Shown here one piece after another: positions 6,637-10,818 of a stretch of DNA of 10,818 nucleotides (positions are counted from its first letter, which is position 1; every line of letters begins with the position of its first letter). The position numbers and the translations under genes are program-made. The notes beneath the pieces were generated by a model, which was given only the letters and a program-made list of their open reading frames with translations, searched no databases and had not been told where the DNA came from. The stretch is taken from NCBI GenBank assembly GCA_003513895.1, contig DOSU01000047.1, positions 1 to 10,818 of the forward strand, in the 5' to 3' direction. The DNA comes from Rikenellaceae bacterium. GTDB lineage: Bacteria > Bacteroidota > Bacteroidia > Bacteroidales > UBA932.

Positions 6637-6655
6637 TTTTGTTGCTTTTCTTACG

Positions 6656-6663
6656 CAAAGATA
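6656..6663 (-). promoter_or_regulatory. Second upstream TATCTTTG box
   Basis: A second exact copy of TATCTTTG (followed by C, as in the first copy) lies 51 bases upstream on the same strand, directly after the stop codon of the PAS kinase gene. It could serve as a distal tandem promoter for the flavoenzyme gene, with a leader that includes the whole half-site array. No -33 element was recognised. Confidence 0.35.
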
Positions 6664-7902
6664 TTACTTTAAATGTTTATCCGGAATGGTAAAATAGAAG
6701 CATGATCCTTTGCCCGGCTCACTCTCGAGTTTCAATTCTCCTCCAAGCATTTCTACAAAATCCTTACATACGACCAAACCGAGACCAGTACTCGGTTCTC
6801 CTTCGGTTCCCTGCCTGCCTGCATGTGTATCAATTTTGAACAGACTGGCTTTAATATTCTCATCCATACCAATTCCGGTATCTTTTACAGACAATTCCAC
6901 TGCCGAATCGCCTCCTTTTTTTGCACTTACAGTAATCGATCCTCCGGGCATTGTAAACTTTACTGAATTTGATATGAGATTGCGAATTATTGTTTGAAGA
7001 ATATTACCGTCGGTAAAAGCCACAATATCTTCATTCACATTCACTTTAATTGATATATCCTTGGCTTTTGCCGAATCCTCCATTATTTCCACTCCTTCTC
7101 TAATAAATGGCAGCAATTTAATTTCTACAGGGTTGAATGGAATCATTCCCCTTTCGCTTTTCGCCCACAACAACAGGTTTTCCAAAAGAGAATAAAGATT
7201 TTCTGCCGAAGTGTTCATACATGTTGCCATTTCCTGTATTTCGGCCATCGAGAAATTTTGCAACTCTTCGCTCAAAAGTTGAGTCATACCGAGGAAACTG
7301 TTAAAAGGCGATTTAAGATCATGAACAATAATTGAAAACAGCTTTTCTCTTTCGGCCTGAACAGATTGTAGCTGTTTATTCTTCAATAATATTTCCTCTT
7401 CTGCCATTTTTCTTTGTGTAATGTCTCTTCCTATTCCAAGAACACCGATTAGCATCCCTGTTTCATCTTTCATGGGCATCTTTATTGTTTCGAGCATTAA
7501 TCTGGTTTTGCCATCGGCTAAAGTGATCCACTCTTCATTTATGGAAGGTCCGTTCGCATCCATTGCCCTTTTATCATTCATTCGAAAAGAATCGGCAAGC
7601 TCTTTATCTACATAGTCATAATCCGTTTTACCAATAATGTCCATTTCTGCAGCTCCGAAAAATTTTTCGAATTGCCTGTTGCAAGTGAGATAAATTCCAT
7701 TTTCGTCTTTGAGCCAGATATAATCCGGAATTGTCTGAACCAAAGTATGCAGATGTGCTTCACTGCTCCGGAGTGCCTCTTCTGCTTTTTTTCGTAATGC
7801 TATTTGTTTGCGAAAAGGCTTCAAAACAATGAAATATATTGTTGGCGTCATGATTAACGCGAGCAATAAAATATCAAGTGCAGTTGTAAACCCGTTTTTC
7901 AT
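6664..7902 (-). CDS. Membrane-anchored PAS sensor histidine kinase
   Basis: A 412-residue kinase. One hydrophobic helix (about 9-27) ends in LKPFRKQ and leads into a short coiled linker, then a PAS domain (about 48-165) closing with IGRDITQRK at 157-165. The HisKA domain has His194 in VHDLKSPFNSF, which matches the HDLKSP subtype. The ATPase domain shows N-box Asn312 in NLISNSVKFT, G1 DTGIG at 341-345 and G2 STGLGL at 371-376. The start is fixed: an in-frame TAG lies 15 bases upstream at 7915-7917. Many relatives of this architecture carry two N-terminal helices around a periplasmic loop; only the last is present here, so sensing most likely falls to the PAS domain. No receiver or response regulator gene adjoins it. 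It follows the MFS gene on the same strand after 80 bases with no terminator seen, so read-through is possible. Confidence 0.95.
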   Translation of the reverse strand: MKNGFTTALDILLLALIMTPTIYFIVLKPFRKQIALRKKAEEALRSSEAHLHTLVQTIPDYIWLKDENGIYLTCNRQFEKFFGAAEMDIIGKTDYDYVDKELADSFRMNDKRAMDANGPSINEEWITLADGKTRLMLETIKMPMKDETGMLIGVLGIGRDITQRKMAEEEILLKNKQLQSVQAEREKLFSIIVHDLKSPFNSFLGMTQLLSEELQNFSMAEIQEMATCMNTSAENLYSLLENLLLWAKSERGMIPFNPVEIKLLPFIREGVEIMEDSAKAKDISIKVNVNEDIVAFTDGNILQTIIRNLISNSVKFTMPGGSITVSAKKGGDSAVELSVKDTGIGMDENIKASLFKIDTHAGRQGTEGEPSTGLGLVVCKDFVEMLGGELKLESEPGKGSCFYFTIPDKHLK

Positions 7903-7982
7903 GATTTTACTTAGCTAGTGCCGCTTGAATTATTATCCAAAAGACTTGTTAAGATAATCAATATAATTAATTAAACAAAGTC

Positions 7983-9161
7983 CTATGAAGAATGTTTATC
8001 GCTTCCTTTCCTGCACAGAAAAAACATAAAAACAGCCGAAATCAAAGCTGTTGCAGCTCCAAAATAAAATGGGACAGATGAGTTCACTTTGTCGTAGAGT
8101 ATTCCCGCAATAAGACTGGCAGGAAGAAGAGTTATTCCTAAAAGTGCGTTGTACAATCCAAGTCCGGTCCCTTTTTTGTTGCCGTCCACCATGTCGGAAA
8201 CAAATGCCTTTTGAATTCCGTCTGTTGACGCGGAATAGAGTCCGTACAAAGCAAAAAGCGAGACTATTGTAAAAACGCTGCCTGTTGCGCCAAAACCAAA
8301 ATAAACAATTGCATAAATTACATATCCGAATATGAGCACTTTCTCTTTCCCGATTTTATCGGAAAGGGTACCTATTGGAACAGAAAGAAGAACAGACACA
8401 GCGCTGGTAATAAGAAAAACAAGAGGGATAAATGCAACCTTAACGCCAACTTCATTTGCTTTTACAAGAAGTAGCGCATCCGTTGAATTGCCCAGTGTAA
8501 AAATAAAAATGATAACAAGGAACAGATAAAACTTTGGAGAAAAGTCTTTGAAACGGAATTTTTTAATGAGGGTGTCGTTGTTTTTCTTTGCCTCTTTAAT
8601 ACCAAAGATTATCACAAAAATCCCAAGTATTGCAGGAATTCCTGCGAACATGAATATTAAATTGTAGTTGCCGGGAAATAAAGCAAGAATAGCAAAGGCA
8701 ATTAGAGGCCCCACAATAGCACCGCTGTTGTCCATAGCTTTTTGCAAGCCAAAACTTTTTCCGGTTTCTCCATTTGTAACAGACCCTGCTATAAGGGAGT
8801 CCCTCGGAGCGGTTCTTATGCCCTTTCCAACTCTTTCGACAAAGCGCAGGCACAGAACCTGAAACGGAGAGATTACAAAAGCATACAGTGGCATTATTAA
8901 TGCGGATAGTCCATAACCGATTAGAAGAAATGGTTTGTTTTTTCCAATTTTATCACTCCAGAAGCCAGACATTGTTTTAACCAGAGAAGCAGTACTCTCT
9001 GCAATTCCCTCGATTAGAGAAAGACTAGTCTTGGAAGCTCCTATTGACAACAGAAACATTGGCATAACAGAGTAAATCATCTTAACCGATGTGTCGGTCA
9101 AAAAGCTAGTTATGCCGGTAAAAAAGATGTTTTTGTTAAAACCGAAAAATTTATTTTTCAA
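7983..9161 (-). CDS. MFS transporter, TTG start
   Basis: A 392-residue major facilitator superfamily permease with about 12 hydrophobic segments. It has the loop 2-3 motif GFWSDKIGKNKP at 66-77 and its second-half echo GTLSDKIGKEK at 264-274. It also shows SFLTDTSVKMIYSVMP at 19-34, LIEGIAEST at 49-57 and ERVGKGIRTAPRD at 109-121, signatures of a widespread bacterial MFS group without an agreed substrate. The start codon is TTG: an in-frame stop lies at 9174-9176, and the first ATG would be residue 28, inside the first membrane helix region. An exact TAAATTTG -7 box upstream supports this start. It is transcribed away from the secreted hydrolase genes and shares their symmetric promoter. Efflux of a small molecule or peptide-derived product is possible but unproven. 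Confidence 0.9.
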   Translation of the reverse strand: MKNKFFGFNKNIFFTGITSFLTDTSVKMIYSVMPMFLLSIGASKTSLSLIEGIAESTASLVKTMSGFWSDKIGKNKPFLLIGYGLSALIMPLYAFVISPFQVLCLRFVERVGKGIRTAPRDSLIAGSVTNGETGKSFGLQKAMDNSGAIVGPLIAFAILALFPGNYNLIFMFAGIPAILGIFVIIFGIKEAKKNNDTLIKKFRFKDFSPKFYLFLVIIFIFTLGNSTDALLLVKANEVGVKVAFIPLVFLITSAVSVLLSVPIGTLSDKIGKEKVLIFGYVIYAIVYFGFGATGSVFTIVSLFALYGLYSASTDGIQKAFVSDMVDGNKKGTGLGLYNALLGITLLPASLIAGILYDKVNSSVPFYFGAATALISAVFMFFLCRKGSDKHSS

Positions 9162-9184
9162 TTTAGAGTGAAATTATACTCCGG

Positions 9185-9192
9185 CAAATTTA
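9185..9192 (-). promoter_or_regulatory. -7 element of the MFS gene
   Basis: TAAATTTG on the minus strand (followed by C) matches TAnnTTTG exactly, 23 bases upstream of the TTG start. TTTA lies 18 bases further upstream at the place of the -33 TTTG, and that tetramer is part of the opposing promoter's -7 box. Confidence 0.6.
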
Positions 9193-9210
9193 GTTATTAA
9201 ATTTAAATTC

Positions 9211-9218
9211 TAAATTTG
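9211..9218 (+). promoter_or_regulatory. -7 element of the creatininase-family/M14 operon
   Basis: TAAATTTG is an exact -7 match, with TTTA (9189-9192) 18 bases upstream near the -33 position. Transcription would begin around 9225 and leave a leader of about 35 bases before the ATG at 9260. Confidence 0.6.
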
Positions 9219-9259
9219 ATGTCGAAGCCCTACATCGCAATAACTTTACATTAAAACAT

Positions 9260-10186
9260 ATGAAATCTTCAATCAAATTGAGTGCATTAAATTTGCCGGT
9301 TTTGTATTCTCTGTTTACCACATTTCTATTAATTTCTGCCTCATCTCTTTCCGGACAGTCCTCAAAAATTTCCCAATCTTCTCAAAAATTGCCTGTTGCG
9401 TGGGAAGAACTTACATCTTCGGATTTTTCGCTTGCAGTAAAGCAATCCGAAGGAGTATGTATTATTCCGATTGGAGTAATTGAAAAGCACGGACAACATC
9501 TTCCTATGGGTACCGATGTCTTCACATCAAGGTATATATCTCTCGCTGCTGCTGCAAAGGAATATGCAGTTGTATTTCCATTTTATTATGCAGGGCAGAT
9601 TTTTGAGGCAATGCATCAACCGGGCACTATAGCATATAGTGAGGAGCTACTTTATAAGATACTCGAGGAAACTTGTGCCGAAATTTCACGGAATGGTATT
9701 AAAAAAATTCTTCTGGTAAACGGACATGGGGGCAATGTCTATTTTCTCCAGTATTTTTGCCAGACAATGCTGGCTAAAGAACGCGATTTTTCTGTTTATC
9801 TGTTTTCTCCTTCAGTTGATGCCGATACTCAGAAAAAAATTGCATCAATGCGAAAAACAACAACAGGTGGCCATGCAGACGAAGGAGAATCTTCAACAAT
9901 GCTGGTTGTTCGTCCGGATCTTGTAAAAATGGAGAGAGCATCAATTGAATCGGGAGCAGACCAGAAAAGACTTCAGCTGCCTGATGCATACTCGTCAATC
10001 GGATGGTACAGCAAATATCCTAACCATTACGCAGGTGATGCAAAAGATGCCACAGGAGAGCTTGGAGAAATTATTCTGAACCAACGCATCAAACAATTGT
10101 CCGAGGTTATTAAAACCATTAAGGACGATAAAGCGGCAATGCAACTTCAAAGAGAGTTTTGGGATAAAACATCTCACAGCAAATAA
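9260..10186 (+). CDS. Secreted creatininase-family amidohydrolase
   Basis: A 308-residue protein with an N-terminal signal peptide (hydrophobic core about 13-29, likely cleavage near SLSGQ at 29-33), so it should act in the periplasm or outside. Family motifs: IPIGVIEKHGQHLPMGTD at 69-86 with probable metal ligands Glu75, His77 and Asp86; NGHGGN at 154-159 with His156; and GGHADEGESS at 203-212, which corresponds to the HAGExETS motif carrying a further Glu. Metal-dependent relatives include creatininase (creatinine to creatine), the formamide hydrolase ArfB and the peptidase MftE. The motif is the general NGHGGN form rather than the NGHYEN of true creatininase, so creatinine is an unlikely substrate. 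Export is unusual for a family best known from cytoplasmic enzymes. A 34-base gap to the M14 gene suggests one operon. Family is firm; substrate is unknown. Confidence 0.9.
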   Translation: MKSSIKLSALNLPVLYSLFTTFLLISASSLSGQSSKISQSSQKLPVAWEELTSSDFSLAVKQSEGVCIIPIGVIEKHGQHLPMGTDVFTSRYISLAAAAKEYAVVFPFYYAGQIFEAMHQPGTIAYSEELLYKILEETCAEISRNGIKKILLVNGHGGNVYFLQYFCQTMLAKERDFSVYLFSPSVDADTQKKIASMRKTTTGGHADEGESSTMLVVRPDLVKMERASIESGADQKRLQLPDAYSSIGWYSKYPNHYAGDAKDATGELGEIILNQRIKQLSEVIKTIKDDKAAMQLQREFWDKTSHSK

Positions 10187-10220
10187 CATTTCCTGTAAAG
10201 AAACTTCATCTAAACCTAAT

Positions 10221-10818
10221 ATGAAAACTTTCCTAAAAAGACTATCTCTGCTATTTGCGCTCCTATGCCCGGCAGTTTCGTCAGTTGCTCAACAGCCAGA
10301 CCTCGAATTTTTTATGCCGGAAGAGATCCGAAATTTCAAAAGTTCTGTTCCGTCTCCTAAAGATCATCTGGGATATGAGGTTGGAGAGCAACATGTATCG
10401 TATGACCAAATTGTATCATATATGCGTTTGCTGGCGTCTAAATCGGACAGAGTGAAGTTAATCGAGAGCGGGTATTCATACGAGAAAAGGCAAATGGTTT
10501 ATCTTATTATTAGTTCTCCTGAAAATCTTTCAAATCTTGAGAGTATTCGCACAAAGCATCTTGATTTATGCAATCCGGAAAAATCGACGAATATCAATGT
10601 AAAGGAGATGCCGATGGTTACTTGGATGGGCTATAGCGTCCACGGAAATGAAGCTTCAGGAATAAATGCTTCACTTGTTGTGGCGTATCTTCTCACTGCA
10701 TCGGAAGATGAATTTGTAAAAAAAATACTGGAAAACAACATCATAATTTTTCAGCCTTCAATAAATCCTGACGGAGCACAGAGGTATGCCGGCTGGGTGA
10801 ATTCCAACCTCACTAACA
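10221..10818 (+). CDS. M14-family zinc carboxypeptidase, N-terminal part (runs off the window)
   Basis: The visible 199 residues begin with a signal peptide (about 1-23, cleavage SVA|QQ). They continue through LGYEVGEQHVSYDQIVSYMR (50-69), the propeptide-like start typical of Bacteroidota M14 peptidases, into the catalytic domain. The zinc motif HGNE at 141-144 (His141, Glu144) lies in GYSVHGNEASG, and QPSINPDGAQRYAGWVN follows at 178-194. The second zinc His and the catalytic Glu would be further downstream, outside the window. Relatives with this layout are often more than 800 residues, so most of the gene is likely missing from view. It removes C-terminal residues from peptides and acts outside the cytoplasm. 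Being just downstream of the creatininase-family gene, it probably shares its promoter at 9211. No internal stop or frameshift is seen. Confidence 0.92.
   Translation, partial: MKTFLKRLSLLFALLCPAVSSVAQQPDLEFFMPEEIRNFKSSVPSPKDHLGYEVGEQHVSYDQIVSYMRLLASKSDRVKLIESGYSYEKRQMVYLIISSPENLSNLESIRTKHLDLCNPEKSTNINVKEMPMVTWMGYSVHGNEASGINASLVVAYLLTASEDEFVKKILENNIIIFQPSINPDGAQRYAGWVNSNLTN

Larger units (their letters stand above)
9185..9218. repeat. Inverted repeat forming a symmetric divergent promoter
   Basis: CAAATTTAG at 9185-9193 is the exact reverse complement of CTAAATTTG at 9210-9218, separated by 16 AT-only bases. Each arm contains a full -7 box pointing outward. Each box also supplies a TTTA in the -33 position of the opposite promoter, so polymerase could occupy only one orientation at a time. 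Confidence 0.65.

Noticed and set aside
6632..6646. Sigma-54-like sequence TGGCA-N5-TTGC on the plus strand
   Set aside because: Spacing between GG and GC is 11 rather than 12 bases, the conserved C after TGGCA is absent, and it points into the antisense of the PAS kinase with no gene to drive.
7903..7982. Promoter or terminator between the MFS and PAS kinase genes
   Set aside because: No stem with a T-run and no good TAnnTTTG match were found in these 80 bases, so neither is listed.
10255..10455. 66-codon plus-strand frame inside the M14 gene
   Set aside because: The overlapping frame from 10221 encodes a signal peptide and a clear M14 zinc motif, so this is a shadow frame.

Overview
The window looks like chromosomal DNA of a member of the Bacteroidota, probably an uncultured or little-studied lineage. 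The reasons are: AT-rich coding sequence; almost no Shine-Dalgarno sequences before start codons; several good matches to the Bacteroidota -7 promoter element (TAnnTTTG); signal peptides cut just before Gln; and a gene set typical of the phylum (a secreted creatininase-family protein, a large-type M14 zinc carboxypeptidase, a sensorless hybrid kinase). This is an inference from sequence style, not from a marker gene. No rRNA, tRNA, CRISPR array, transposase or phage gene was seen.

Layout. Positions 1-475 hold no convincing gene. The stretch is visibly richer in G and C than the rest, contains several hairpins, and carries matching terminal motifs, which suggests a noncoding repeat or structured RNA element. 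A plus-strand ERG4/ERG24 (sterol C14-reductase-like) membrane protein follows at 526-1608. It converges on a minus-strand pair, an MscS-type mechanosensitive channel and a short-chain dehydrogenase, coupled by an ATGA overlap. Upstream of that pair, and separated from it by a strong minus-strand terminator, lies a minus-strand stomatin/slipin (SPFH) gene. A divergent plus-strand hybrid histidine kinase (kinase core plus receiver, no sensor) meets a minus-strand nitronate monooxygenase-like flavoenzyme tail to tail, with only two bases between the stop codons. Then come a minus-strand PAS sensor kinase and a minus-strand MFS transporter with a TTG start. The MFS gene diverges from a plus-strand pair of exported proteins, a creatininase-family amidohydrolase and an M14 carboxypeptidase that runs off the right edge.

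How the genes may work together. Three themes are visible. The first is envelope and membrane biology: slipin, MscS channel, membrane sterol-type reductase and SDR. The second is signalling: two histidine kinases, neither beside a DNA-binding response regulator. The third is export and periplasmic hydrolysis: the creatininase-family protein plus M14 peptidase, sharing a symmetric divergent promoter with the MFS transporter.

The items most worth checking are the sterol-reductase/SDR neighbourhood, the half-site array covering the flavoenzyme promoter at 6600-6636, the palindromic divergent promoter at 9185-9218, and the structured noncoding block at the left edge. I did not find a clear, self-contained new defence or mobile system.
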